From Dinghuibacter silviterrae (GTDB lineage: Bacteria > Bacteroidota > Bacteroidia > Chitinophagales > Chitinophagaceae), in assembly GCF_004366355.1 (NCBI RefSeq), contig NZ_SODV01000001.1, positions 434,001 through 498,000 of the forward strand: a stretch of 64,000 nucleotides of DNA. The letters run 5' to 3'. Every line of letters starts with the position of its first letter. The stretch's first letter is position 1. The position numbers and the translations under genes were made by a program. This document shows, piece by piece, positions 23,349 to 31,582 of the stretch. The notes below the pieces were generated by a model that worked only from the letters and a program-made list of their open reading frames with translations, ran no database searches and was not told where the DNA came from.

Positions 23349-23389
23349 AAATCCACAGCTGTGGATAACGTCTGGAAATATGTGGATAT
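23349..23389. promoter_or_regulatory. Cluster of DnaA-box-like sites upstream of nrdJ
   Basis: A perfect DnaA box on the minus strand (TTATCCACA, 23360-23368) has a partner with one mismatch (23381-23389, minus strand) and one with two mismatches on the plus strand (23349-23357). The first two make ATCCACAGCTGTGGAT, a perfect 16-bp palindrome. The two minus-strand boxes start 21 bases apart. They sit in the nrdJ/GGGPS divergent spacer (23265-23530), which has no other feature I can support. Confidence 0.55.
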
Positions 23390-23530
23390 TTCACGAATAT
23401 TGGCAAGGAAATAGAGGGACTAACTGCGGGCCTTAACCGCTGCAAAATCAAGCCCTTTCACAAATACTTTCCATCGGTTAGAAAACTTTTTGCATATTTG
23501 CAATACAGGCAATCGCATAATATTAACAGG

Positions 23531-24286
23531 ATGAAGACCCTATATCAAACACTACAGGCCAGAAAGGATAAACACCAAAAGTCCTTTGCTGTGCTGATTG
23601 ATCCGGATAAAGTGAGTACATCTGTCACCGACGAATTGATCGAACGTTCTTTAGCGGCCAAAGTGGACTATTTTCTGGTGGGCGGAAGCCTGGTCATTTC
23701 CGATAATCTCGACACCTGCATACAACAAATCAAAAGCGCCTGCGATATACCTGTCATCCTTTTCCCCGGCAGTCCGGCGCAAGTCTCGAAATTCGCAGAC
23801 GCCCTTTTATATCTCTCCCTCATTTCCGGTCGTAATCCGGAATTGCTGATCGGCCAGCACGTCATTTCCGCGCCTTTTGTCCGTCAAAGCGGTCTGGAGA
23901 TCATCCCCACCGGCTACATGGTGATCGACGGCGGTGAACCTACCACCGTTTCGTACATTTCCAACGCCAGCCCCATCCCGTCGGATAAGGACGACATCGC
24001 GCTGTGCACGGCCATGGCAGGGGAAATGCTGGGCATGCGGTTGATCTACATGGATGCGGGCAGCGGTGCAAAAAGACCCATCACCGAGAGTATGATCGAG
24101 CGCGTGTCCGCGCACATCGAAGTACCCCTTGTTATCGGCGGCGGCATTACCAGCGCCGAAAAAGCCTATCGTAACTGTAAGGCGGGAGCCGACATCATCG
24201 TCGTCGGCAATGCCATTGAAAAAGAGCCGGCCCTGATCTCCGAAATGGCGGCTGCCGTACATTCCGTAAGGGCGGTTACCCCTTAG
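23531..24286 (+). CDS. Geranylgeranylglyceryl phosphate synthase-like protein
   Basis: The 251-residue TIM-barrel prenyltransferase joins a polyprenyl diphosphate to glycerol-1-phosphate. Conserved features are Ile-Asp-Pro-Asp-Lys near residue 23, Val-Gly-Gly-Ser near 52, Leu-Phe-Pro-Gly-Ser near 78, Tyr-Met-Asp-Ala-Gly-Ser-Gly near 176 and Gly-Gly-Gly-Ile near 205. Known Bacteroidota members (group II) make GGGP; the lipid role in bacteria is unclear. The ATG at 23531 is used; an in-frame TTG at 23498 lies inside the probable promoter. Its stop overlaps that of the convergent regulator (TTAG). Confidence 0.92.
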   Translation: MKTLYQTLQARKDKHQKSFAVLIDPDKVSTSVTDELIERSLAAKVDYFLVGGSLVISDNLDTCIQQIKSACDIPVILFPGSPAQVSKFADALLYLSLISGRNPELLIGQHVISAPFVRQSGLEIIPTGYMVIDGGEPTTVSYISNASPIPSDKDDIALCTAMAGEMLGMRLIYMDAGSGAKRPITESMIERVSAHIEVPLVIGGGITSAEKAYRNCKAGADIIVVGNAIEKEPALISEMAAAVHSVRAVTP

Positions 24287-25062
24287 ATTCCCTTTTCGAT
24301 AAGCCTTTCTTCCAATAACCGGACCGATACTTCCAATTCGGCTACCTGTTGCCGTATGCCCGTGAGTTCCGGCAGATGGCGCGTAATCAGGTAAACCACC
24401 TCCCATACCTCCAAAATATCCCGTTCGTCGACCCGGAAAGCCGGAAACTCTTCCCCTTGAAGCGGGTTGCCTTTTATCCACAGATAACCCGCCTCGCGGG
24501 CCCCTATATGACGGATCAGCAAACCCTGGTTCCTGGTCAGAAGAACGCAGGCCTGGTCCTCCGAAAGGTCTTCCAGGGTGCTCCAGCGTCCCACCACCCG
24601 GTCCCTGTCCCGGAAGAGGGGATGGAGGCTCCGGCCTCCCACTTCGAACATCCTGAAGCTGCCCTGGGGCAACCCGGGGAAAGAAAACACGGCCAGTTGA
24701 CGGATAAACTCATCCTTGTCATACCCACTCTTGTATGCTTCCCTGTTTTTTAGAGAGACATACACCACCGTTTTCTGTCCCATGACATCCCTGGTGACCA
24801 CCTGGGGACCAGGGGAGCCCGGGGATTCCGACCCGTTCTTCAGCATGTCACCCCGTCCCGTAACAAGCCAGTCCACGTTCAGGTTGACAAACTTGTTTGC
24901 AATATCCGCCACGATGTCAAATCCCGGTTTAGCCCCATCTTTCCTGAAAAGCCTGTTGATCTTTTCGCTGCTTGTATAGCCCAGCCTGCTTGCGAACTCT
25001 CTCCTGCTGATCTGTTGGTACGCAATGAACTTCCCTATTCTCTGCGCAATCGTCGATATCAT
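24283..25062 (-). CDS. CI/LexA-like transcriptional regulator (XRE plus S24-like domain)
   Basis: In 259 residues, ~1-65 form an XRE HTH (Ile-Ser-Arg-Arg-Glu-Phe-Ala-Ser-Arg-Leu-Gly, then Lys-Ile-Asn-Arg-Leu-Phe) and ~120-230 form an S24/LexA-like fold. The Ser of the Ser-Lys dyad is present in Gly-Arg-Ser-Leu-His-Pro near residue 145, but the usual Lys is Arg (Leu-Leu-Ile-Arg-His-Ile), so self-cleavage is doubtful. A C-terminal coiled-coil segment, ~235-259, may oligomerise. Such proteins in Bacteroidota often act as ligand- or partner-sensing repressors; the target is unknown. Confidence 0.85.
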   Translation of the reverse strand: MISTIAQRIGKFIAYQQISRREFASRLGYTSSEKINRLFRKDGAKPGFDIVADIANKFVNLNVDWLVTGRGDMLKNGSESPGSPGPQVVTRDVMGQKTVVYVSLKNREAYKSGYDKDEFIRQLAVFSFPGLPQGSFRMFEVGGRSLHPLFRDRDRVVGRWSTLEDLSEDQACVLLTRNQGLLIRHIGAREAGYLWIKGNPLQGEEFPAFRVDERDILEVWEVVYLITRHLPELTGIRQQVAELEVSVRLLEERLIEKGI

Positions 25063-25078
25063 ACTATATGTTTATATA

Positions 25079-25101
25079 TTGCAAACATCCTTGCAAAAGT
25101 A
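25079..25101 (-). promoter_or_regulatory. Promoter and direct repeats of the S24-like regulator
   Basis: Minus-strand TACTTTTG (25094-25101) is a -7 match, 31 bases before the start codon at 25062. TTGCAAA occurs twice in direct orientation (25079-25085 and 25091-25097), 12 bases apart, one overlapping the -7 element. The repeats may be the regulator's own operator. Confidence 0.55.
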
Positions 25102-25237
25102 AAAATTGTTTGTTTATCTTTACCCTTTCGATCGTGATTTCTGCAACGTCCATCTCCAACTACTCCACGGCAGTGACCCATCCGCTGCGCACCTAAGCGC
25201 GTGGATGTCACCTTTCAGAAGCCAATTGTTTATGGGA

Positions 25238-25263
25238 TAAAAAGGCCCGTACCAATCAGGCCT
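25238..25263 (-). terminator. Possible minus-strand terminator
   Basis: Read on the minus strand: AGGCC, 11-nt loop, GGCCT, then a T-run. It lies downstream of the LytTR/LytS operon (whose coding ends at 25527). The intervening gene 25307-25549 is on the plus strand. The remaining spacer from 25102 to 25306 shows no other feature. Confidence 0.4.
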
Positions 25264-25306
25264 AGCTGAATGTACAAAAATCAAGCGAAAAAGTAAAATT
25301 AGCCGT

Positions 25307-25549
25307 ATGGAAAATAAACCCCTAGAGGAAAGCCTCCCGAGCGAGGCGCTCGCCGCACTGAACACCTTTTTGAAGGCCGTGCCGGTAGACAGGCTCAGCA
25401 AAAACCTCCGGAATCTTTTCCTGAGTCATGTCTATCATGAATTGGATACGCCTTCCGTGGACCTGGAAGAGAGCATCGTGGACCTTCAGTCGCTCTTCAA
25501 TTTCCTTGACGCCCTTGAACCCATCTCTAAAGACTCATCATTTCCTTAA
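25307..25549 (+). CDS. Small acidic conserved-looking protein, unknown
   Basis: The 80-residue protein is helical and acidic, with Leu-Ser-Lys-Asn-Leu-Arg-Asn-Leu-Phe-Leu in the centre and two Asp/Glu-rich ends. It overlaps the 3' end of the convergent LytTR regulator gene by 23 bases. The family is not recognised. Codon use and the start codon look native. Confidence 0.6.
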   Translation: MENKPLEESLPSEALAALNTFLKAVPVDRLSKNLRNLFLSHVYHELDTPSVDLEESIVDLQSLFNFLDALEPISKDSSFP

Positions 25550-26258
25550 ACTTCACCGCCTGCCGCCTGGAGACCTCGATCTTCTCCCCTCCCTTCAACT
25601 CCAGCAGAAGACCGCCGTTGAAGTAGGGTTCGATCTTTTCGATCATCCTGAGGTTGACGATGTGTTTCCGGTTGGCGCGGAAAAATACCTTTTCATCGAG
25701 GCGTTCTTCCAGCGCATTGAGCGATTTCAGGATGAGGGGCTTATTGGGTCCGAAGAAGACCTTGGCGTAGTTGCCCACGCTTTCGAAAAGCCGTATTTCG
25801 CTGAGGCGGACGAACCAGCACCTTTCTCCATCCTTGACAAAGACCTGGTCGTTTTCACTCAGGATGCTGCGGTTGATCACCGGCGTCTCCAGCTCTTCCT
25901 CCCGCTCTACCTGTTCCAGCTTGTGAATGGCGTCGGCCAGGCGCTTTGGTTCCACCGGCTTGAGCAGGTAGTCGAGGGCGTTCACCTCGAAGGCCTTTAA
26001 GGCGTATTCGTCGTAAGCGGTGGTGAAAATAACCTGGGGGGAGCGATCCAGCTCGCTAAGCAGGTCGAAACCTGTTTTTCCCGGCATCTGGATGTCCAGA
26101 AAAATCAGGTCGGGCTGGTGCTGTTCGATCTTTTCCAGGCCTTCGTTCACGTTGGCCGCCTCGTCGATGACCTCTATTTCCGGGAAGTCCTGGAGCAGTT
26201 TTCGCAATTCATTTCGAGCCAGACGCTCGTCGTCGATAATGATAGCTTTTTTACTCAT
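25527..26258 (-). CDS. LytTR-family response regulator
   Basis: The 243-residue protein has a CheY-like receiver (Asp-Asp-Glu near residue 9, phosphoacceptor Asp in Phe-Leu-Asp-Ile-Gln-Met-Pro near 55, Lys-Pro-Val near 105) and a C-terminal LytTR DNA-binding domain (~135-240), ending in Val-Ser-Arg-Arg-Gln-Ala-Val-Lys-Phe-Lys. It lies 9 bases downstream of its LytS-type kinase. Such pairs often regulate envelope or adaptation genes; the target here is unknown. Confidence 0.93.
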   Translation of the reverse strand: MSKKAIIIDDERLARNELRKLLQDFPEIEVIDEAANVNEGLEKIEQHQPDLIFLDIQMPGKTGFDLLSELDRSPQVIFTTAYDEYALKAFEVNALDYLLKPVEPKRLADAIHKLEQVEREEELETPVINRSILSENDQVFVKDGERCWFVRLSEIRLFESVGNYAKVFFGPNKPLILKSLNALEERLDEKVFFRANRKHIVNLRMIEKIEPYFNGGLLLELKGGEKIEVSRRQAVKFKEMMSL

Positions 26259-26267
26259 GTCTGATAT

Positions 26268-27311
26268 TTACAATGTCTCCACAGGTATCGATATTTTCGC
26301 TTCTACGGTGTCCTCCTGGAGGTCCCGGATCTCAAAGTTGGCCTTGGGTCCGTAAAGGATGCTCAGCCGGCTCAGCGTGCTCATAATACCAAAGCCTTCC
26401 TCCCGGGCCTGGCCGTTCAGGTGACCCGTATTCTGGACCACCAGCTCGTGCCTGTCCCCCTTGAAATAAGAACGTATCCGGATAACCCCGCCCTGCATGC
26501 GCTTGCTGATGCCGTGCTTGATGGCATTCTCAACCAGTGTCTGGAGCATCATCACCGGCACGGGTTCTTCCAGGGTATCTTCGTCGATGTCCATTTCCAC
26601 CTTCAGCCGTTCCTCAAAACGGATCTTTTCCAGCGCCAGGTAGTCCCTGACAATGGCCAGCTCCTTTTCGAGGGGAACGGTTTCCATCTTTTCGGTCTGC
26701 ATCGAGCTCCTCAGGATATTACTCAATTCCGTAATCGCCGTCCGGGCACGCCCCGGGTTCTCGTCCACGAGCGCGCGGATGCTGTTGAGGGCGTTGAATA
26801 TGAAATGGGGATTGATATGCGACTTTATCGTCTTGAGCTCCAGCTCTTTAACAAGAGACTCCAGCCGGAGTGACTCCAATTGCTGTTTCCGGTTGTTGTC
26901 CACGATATGCCAGACGTAATAGATCAGGACCCACAGCATCAGCAGCGGCAGGTAATCCAGGCTGCCCAGCATAATCCTTTTATAAAACGGTATGTAATGT
27001 TGTCCGAGCAGGTTTAACAGCATATAGATGCCCTCTATCAGGGCGCTGTACACCAGGCTCGCCACCATCACTGCCGCCAGGAGGATGCCCCAAACCCTAT
27101 CGAAAGAGCGTTTCAGCCAATCGTTGGTGATGATAAAATACCGAAGCAGGTGGGTGACGCCAATTCCGAGGACGATGTTGATTCCCGCCCTTTCCACCTG
27201 TACCCCGTTAAACTTGTTATACGTGTACGCGAAAAAAAGGGTGACCATTGCGGAGCCCACCCAACCACCGATCTGGCACCACCAATACTTTGAGATCCTT
27301 GTTGAAGACAT
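26268..27311 (-). CDS. LytS-type sensor histidine kinase
   Basis: The 347-residue protein has about four N-terminal membrane helices (~12-30, 40-58, 75-98 and 115-135), then the His_kinase core with His-Ile-Asn-Pro-His-Phe-Ile-Phe-Asn-Ala-Leu-Asn (phosphoacceptor His near residue 162) and a HATPase with Glu-Asn-Ala-Ile-Lys-His-Gly. No extracytoplasmic sensor domain is present, so the cue is likely sensed in or at the membrane. It is co-transcribed with the LytTR regulator. Confidence 0.94.
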   Translation of the reverse strand: MSSTRISKYWWCQIGGWVGSAMVTLFFAYTYNKFNGVQVERAGINIVLGIGVTHLLRYFIITNDWLKRSFDRVWGILLAAVMVASLVYSALIEGIYMLLNLLGQHYIPFYKRIMLGSLDYLPLLMLWVLIYYVWHIVDNNRKQQLESLRLESLVKELELKTIKSHINPHFIFNALNSIRALVDENPGRARTAITELSNILRSSMQTEKMETVPLEKELAIVRDYLALEKIRFEERLKVEMDIDEDTLEEPVPVMMLQTLVENAIKHGISKRMQGGVIRIRSYFKGDRHELVVQNTGHLNGQAREEGFGIMSTLSRLSILYGPKANFEIRDLQEDTVEAKISIPVETL

Positions 27312-27326
27312 ACCAACATAAATCTA

Positions 27327-27349
27327 CGAAAAACCCCATTGGAAGGGGT
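27327..27349 (-). terminator. Terminator-like hairpin in the LytS leader
   Basis: On the minus strand AACCCC, 7-nt loop, GGGGTT followed by TTTTT lies 15-38 bases upstream of the kinase start codon. Nothing on that strand ends just before it, so it might act as a leader attenuator. Confidence 0.4.
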
Positions 27350-27400
27350 TAATTCTGTACTAATGGCCGATTTTGCCTGTAAAAGGAGGAATAAAAAGTG

Positions 27401-27408
27401 TAATTTTG
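27401..27408 (+). promoter_or_regulatory. -7 promoter element of dxs
   Basis: TAATTTTG, 18 bases upstream of the dxs ATG at 27427. A TTTG at 27372-27375 could be the -33 element, with a slightly long spacer. Confidence 0.6.
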
Positions 27409-27426
27409 GACCCTTATTCCGTCAAC

Positions 27427-29367
27427 ATGGACATCAAGCCAGGTCCCCTCCTGAAGCACATAGACAACCCTGAAAACCTCCGGCGGCTAAGCCGGGAGCA
27501 GCTACACCAGGTTTGTGAAGAACTCAGGCAATACATCATCGACGTCGTTAGCGTCCACGGAGGCCACTTCGGAGCCTCCCTTGGCGTCGTCGAATTGACC
27601 GTAGCCCTTCATTATGTGTTCAATACCCCTTACGATCAATTAGTATGGGACGTGGGGCACCAGGCGTATGGACACAAGATCCTCACGGGCCGCCGGGACA
27701 ACTTCCCCAGCAACAGGAAATACGGGGGGCTCAGCGGCTTCCCCAAGCGCAGCGAAAGCCCCTACGATACCTTTGGCGTCGGACACTCCTCCACCTCCAT
27801 TTCCGCGGCCCTCGGTATGGCCATGGCCGCCAAATACAAAGGGGAACGCGACCGCCAGGTGGTGGCCGTCATCGGAGATGGCGCCATGACCGCAGGTATG
27901 GCCTTCGAAGCCCTGAACCACGCCGGCGTGGCCGATTCCAATGTGTTGATCATCCTCAACGACAATTGCATGAGCATCGATCCCAACGTCGGTGCGCTCA
28001 AGGAATACCTGACCGACATTTCAACATCACCGGCGTACAACCGCGTCCGGGACGACGTCTGGAAACTTCTCGGCAAACTGCCCGTGGGCAAGCACTTTAC
28101 AAGGGAAATGGCCGCGAAACTGGAACAAAGCGTCAAGGGGCTGGTCAGCAAAAGCAGCAACCTTTTTGAATCCCTGAAGCTCCGGTATTTCGGACCCATA
28201 GACGGTCACAACATCACCAAGCTGGTAGACGTCCTCCAGGATATGCGCAGCATCCCGGGGCCGAAGCTGCTCCACATCCTCACTGTAAAGGGCAAAGGCT
28301 ACGCCCTGGCCGAAAAGGACCAGACCAAGTGGCACGCGCCCGGTTTGTTCGATAAGGTAACCGGGGAGATCCATAAAAAACATTTCCCCACCCCGCAGCC
28401 CCCCAAATACCAGGACGTATTTGGCCATACCCTGATCGAGCTCGCTGAGGCCAATCCGGCCATCATGGGTATTACACCCGCTATGCCCAGCGGCAGCTCC
28501 CTGAAATTTATGATGGAAAAGATGCCCAACCGCGCTTTCGACGTGGGCATCTGCGAACAACACGCCGCCACCTTAAGCGCCGGCCTGGCCACTCAGGGGC
28601 TTCGTGTGTTCTGCAACATCTACTCGTCCTTTATGCAAAGGGCTTACGACCAGGTGGTGCACGACATCGCCATTCAAAAGCTCCCGGTCGTGCTTTGCCT
28701 GGACCGCGCCGGTCTTGTCGGAGAAGACGGCCCCACCCATCACGGGGCTTACGACATCGCCTACTTCCGCTGTATCCCCAACATGATCATCAGCGCGCCC
28801 ATGAACGAACAGGAGCTGCGCAACCTCATGTACACGGCTCAGCTCGACAGCACGACCCAACCATTCGTCATCCGGTATCCCAGGGGCGAAGGTGTCATGC
28901 CGGAATGGAAGACCCCCTTCCAGGCCATCGAAATCGGCAAGGGCCGGAAGCTGCGGGATGGCCAGGAACTCGCCATCCTGTCCATTGGGCACCCCGGTAA
29001 CTTTGCCGCGGCCGCCATCCGCGACTTGAAAGCCGAAGGTCTCCAACCAGGGCACTACGACCTCCGTTTTGTCAAGCCCCTCGACGAGGAACTCCTGCAC
29101 GAGGTCTTCCGGAAATACAAGAAGATTGTCACCGTTGAAGACGGTACGGTGAAAGGAGGCTTTGGCAGTGCCATCCTCGAATTCATGGCGGAAAACGGAT
29201 ACAAGGCCGACGTACGGATCCTTGGCATTCCCGACCGCATCGTCGAGCACGGCAAACCCGCGGAGCTACAGCACGAATGTGCTTATGACGCCGAGGCCAT
29301 CAAGGAAGCCGTCCGCTCCATGATGTCGATCGAAGTCGTGAGCACTAAAGGATGGGAGAAAAAATAA
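27427..29367 (+). CDS. dxs: 1-deoxy-D-xylulose-5-phosphate synthase
   Basis: The 646-residue thiamine-diphosphate enzyme condenses pyruvate and glyceraldehyde-3-phosphate, the first step of the MEP isoprenoid route. It has Asp-Val-Gly-His-Gln-Ala-Tyr near residue 78, the TPP/Mg2+ motif Gly-Asp-Gly-Ala-Met-Thr-Ala-Gly near 152, and the C-terminal transketolase-type pyrimidine domain with Asp-Arg-Ala-Gly-Leu-Val-Gly-Glu-Asp-Gly-Pro-Thr-His near 420. The ATG at 27427 is used; an upstream in-frame start at 27373 lies inside the promoter. It ends 6 bases from convergent scpA. Confidence 0.97.
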   Translation: MDIKPGPLLKHIDNPENLRRLSREQLHQVCEELRQYIIDVVSVHGGHFGASLGVVELTVALHYVFNTPYDQLVWDVGHQAYGHKILTGRRDNFPSNRKYGGLSGFPKRSESPYDTFGVGHSSTSISAALGMAMAAKYKGERDRQVVAVIGDGAMTAGMAFEALNHAGVADSNVLIILNDNCMSIDPNVGALKEYLTDISTSPAYNRVRDDVWKLLGKLPVGKHFTREMAAKLEQSVKGLVSKSSNLFESLKLRYFGPIDGHNITKLVDVLQDMRSIPGPKLLHILTVKGKGYALAEKDQTKWHAPGLFDKVTGEIHKKHFPTPQPPKYQDVFGHTLIELAEANPAIMGITPAMPSGSSLKFMMEKMPNRAFDVGICEQHAATLSAGLATQGLRVFCNIYSSFMQRAYDQVVHDIAIQKLPVVLCLDRAGLVGEDGPTHHGAYDIAYFRCIPNMIISAPMNEQELRNLMYTAQLDSTTQPFVIRYPRGEGVMPEWKTPFQAIEIGKGRKLRDGQELAILSIGHPGNFAAAAIRDLKAEGLQPGHYDLRFVKPLDEELLHEVFRKYKKIVTVEDGTVKGGFGSAILEFMAENGYKADVRILGIPDRIVEHGKPAELQHECAYDAEAIKEAVRSMMSIEVVSTKGWEKK

Positions 29368-29373
29368 GCACGC

Positions 29374-30150
29374 CTAGACGCCGTCAGGCTCTGGCTCCGG
29401 TTGCTCTTCATTCCATTCAATGATGAAATTATTGCGGCCTTCCCCCACAAGGATGGATAAGTGCTTCAACTGCACCAGTTCCAGCATCGAGAGGAACAGG
29501 AAGATCGCCTGGATGCGGTCCTGGGCATCCTCGAAGATTCGTTCGAACGACAATGTCTTTTCCCGGCCGGCCAGCTCCAGCAACCCCTTCCGGCTGTCCT
29601 CCATGGTGTAATTGTAGGGGACCACGGTATGGACAGGTTTGTTGTTCCGGTCATACACCCGTTGCATCACCTTTTCAAACACCTTCATCAGCTTGAACAT
29701 GGTGATGGTCTGTATCTCCGTCCCTTCCCCGGCGTCTTCACCGATGGCACCCAACTCTTTGGCCAGGTTGCCCCGTTTGATCATCAGCATCCGCAGGGCT
29801 TCCATTTCCGCCAATTGTGCCGACGCTTCCTTAAATCGCTTGTATTCCAGAATTTTGTCGACCAGTTCCTGGCGGGGATCGATCTCCTGGCCTTCGGCAT
29901 TCAGCTCCTTGCGCGGCAACAACATCTTCGCCTTGATCCGCATGAGCGTGGAAACAAAAAGGATGAACTCGCTGGAAAGCTCGATATTCAACGATTCCTG
30001 GGTATGGATAAAGTCCAGGAAGTCGTTGATGATCCTGGTGATCGGAATATTGTAAATGTCCAGTTCGTCCCGTTCGATAAAAAACAGCAACAGGTCGAAG
30101 GGTCCCTCGAACTGGGGAAGTTTTATCTGGTAGCTTTCTGTGTTGGCCAT
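29374..30150 (-). CDS. scpA: Segregation and condensation protein A (kleisin)
   Basis: The 258-residue kleisin has the family N-terminus: Gln-Phe-Glu-Gly-Pro-Phe-Asp-Leu-Leu-Leu, Glu-Leu-Asp-Ile-Tyr-Asn-Ile-Pro-Ile, residues ~13-40. It also has a C-terminal winged helix with Leu-Glu-Leu-Val-Gln-Leu-Lys. It links the SMC heads with ScpB. It is the last gene of a minus-strand run starting at frr. Confidence 0.93.
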   Translation of the reverse strand: MANTESYQIKLPQFEGPFDLLLFFIERDELDIYNIPITRIINDFLDFIHTQESLNIELSSEFILFVSTLMRIKAKMLLPRKELNAEGQEIDPRQELVDKILEYKRFKEASAQLAEMEALRMLMIKRGNLAKELGAIGEDAGEGTEIQTITMFKLMKVFEKVMQRVYDRNNKPVHTVVPYNYTMEDSRKGLLELAGREKTLSFERIFEDAQDRIQAIFLFLSMLELVQLKHLSILVGEGRNNFIIEWNEEQPEPEPDGV

Positions 30151-30177
30151 CCCCGAAAGTACGGAAATTTAGGCCGT

Positions 30178-31110
30178 CTACAACTTCACGGCGAGCCCAA
30201 TCCCCAGGATCGACTGGAACTGCGTCCCCCAAAGCGTCCCGTTCGGTCGCCTGGCATTGTCGTCGTAGATGATGTTCAGGTTGTAGGTCGCCGTCAGCAC
30301 CTTGTTGACCTTCATTGCGATCTGGTTCGTGGAATAGACGTCTATGTCCCCAAAATTCTTCAGGTAGTTGGAATACAGGTCCAGGCGTGCGGTATAGACG
30401 ACATTCTTGGCGATGGACTTGTTAAAGATAGCGCTGGCAAATGCCCCAAACTGGAAAAGTACCGACTTGCCGGTATCGATCCCAAAGCTGGGCGCCAGGG
30501 TCTTGTTGGTCGACACGATCCAACGAGCGGACACCGGCGACAAAAACAGAGAAAACCAATCCTTTGGCTTGTACTGCACACCCGGGCTAAGCAGGATGTA
30601 CGCCGGCGCCATAAACTGTGAAATCAACTGGTTGGAATCCTTGCCTTGCTGGTTCTTATAGTAGTTGTAGCCGTTGGTGAATTGGGAACGGAAGTCGAAC
30701 ATGGCGGATATAAACCACTTGCCGCTGTCGAGCTGGTAGCCGTAACGGCTCAGAAGGTCGAACAGGTCGCTGCTTTTTTGCAGGCCAAGGTCGGTCGTGT
30801 TCGTGAATCCATAATTGGCGGTCAGTGTATTGTCCCAACTGACCCGTCCCTTTTTGTAAAAGGCCCAGAAATTGTCCGCCGTGTTCAACGACATCGTAAA
30901 ATCCTGGGCGCCCGCGGCCCAGTTGCTGCTGCTGGCCTGCGCAAAAGTAAGCCCCAGCAACGCACCCACGGTCCAGCCCTGTCGCAGGCTGTCGGGTTTA
31001 CCGGAAAACGTCTGGCCGGAGGCCGATTGGATATCTTTAATGGAATTTTGGCCGTTTACCCCTGTGGCAAACGCGATCAGGATACTTAACCAAAGTGTAC
31101 GAAAGGTCAT
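30178..31110 (-). CDS. DUF3078 outer membrane beta-barrel-like protein
   Basis: The 310-residue protein starts with a signal peptide (residues 1-20, ending Val-Asn-Gly-Gln). Its strands alternate polar and aromatic residues, with Ser-Asn-Trp-Ala-Ala-Gly-Ala-Gln near residue 60 and Trp-Phe-Ser-Leu-Phe-Leu-Ser-Pro in the middle, as in DUF3078 proteins of Bacteroidota. Function is unknown; an outer membrane location is likely. It starts 5 bases after mscL. The ATG at 31110 is used because the signal peptide begins there. Confidence 0.82.
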   Translation of the reverse strand: MTFRTLWLSILIAFATGVNGQNSIKDIQSASGQTFSGKPDSLRQGWTVGALLGLTFAQASSSNWAAGAQDFTMSLNTADNFWAFYKKGRVSWDNTLTANYGFTNTTDLGLQKSSDLFDLLSRYGYQLDSGKWFISAMFDFRSQFTNGYNYYKNQQGKDSNQLISQFMAPAYILLSPGVQYKPKDWFSLFLSPVSARWIVSTNKTLAPSFGIDTGKSVLFQFGAFASAIFNKSIAKNVVYTARLDLYSNYLKNFGDIDVYSTNQIAMKVNKVLTATYNLNIIYDDNARRPNGTLWGTQFQSILGIGLAVKL

Positions 31111-31115
31111 TATGC

Positions 31116-31562
31116 CTATTGTTTGTTTTTTAATTCGTCCCGGATTTCCATCAGCAACTGGTCGGTGCTGGAAGGTCCTGCCGGGGCCGCAGGTGCCTCT
31201 GCCTGCTTCCTTTGTAACGCCGCGATGCCCCTTACCATCATGAAAATTATAAAGGCGAGGATCAGGAAGTTGAGACAAACAGTCACGAAATCTCCCCATG
31301 CAAATACGGGGCCTATTTTGCGCGCTTCGGCAAGCGTCAGGCTGGGATCTTTCGCCACGGCGTCCCGTACGCTCTGTTTCAGGGGCAGGTAATAGTTGCT
31401 GAAATCCTTATTCCCAATGGCAAGTCCAACCGGCGGCATGATCAGGTCATTCACCACCGAGTCCACAATCGTCTTGAACGCGGCGCCGATGATCACACCG
31501 ACGGCGAGGTCGATGACATTTCCCTTTAAGGCAAACTCTTTAAAGTCTTTGATGAAGCTCAT
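31116..31562 (-). CDS. mscL: Large-conductance mechanosensitive channel
   Basis: The 148-residue protein has the MscL layout: N-terminal amphipathic helix, [15 protein letters not shown] (TM1 pore), a periplasmic loop, TM2 near residue 75-98, and a C-terminal Glu/Lys helix. It opens on membrane tension to release solutes in osmotic downshock. It lies 20 bases after ppk2. Confidence 0.96.
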   Translation of the reverse strand: MSFIKDFKEFALKGNVIDLAVGVIIGAAFKTIVDSVVNDLIMPPVGLAIGNKDFSNYYLPLKQSVRDAVAKDPSLTLAEARKIGPVFAWGDFVTVCLNFLILAFIIFMMVRGIAALQRKQAEAPAAPAGPSSTDQLLMEIRDELKNKQ

Positions 31563-31582
31563 ATATGATGGGGTTTGGTTTC

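Noticed and set aside
23265-23530. Chromosome origin, because of the DnaA-box-like sites
   Set aside because: Only two good boxes, no clear AT-rich unwinding repeats and no dnaA or dnaN beside it. A regulatory role at nrdJ is simpler.
24474-24482. Isolated perfect DnaA box
   Set aside because: It is a single site inside the coding region of the S24-like regulator; one chance match in 64 kb is expected.
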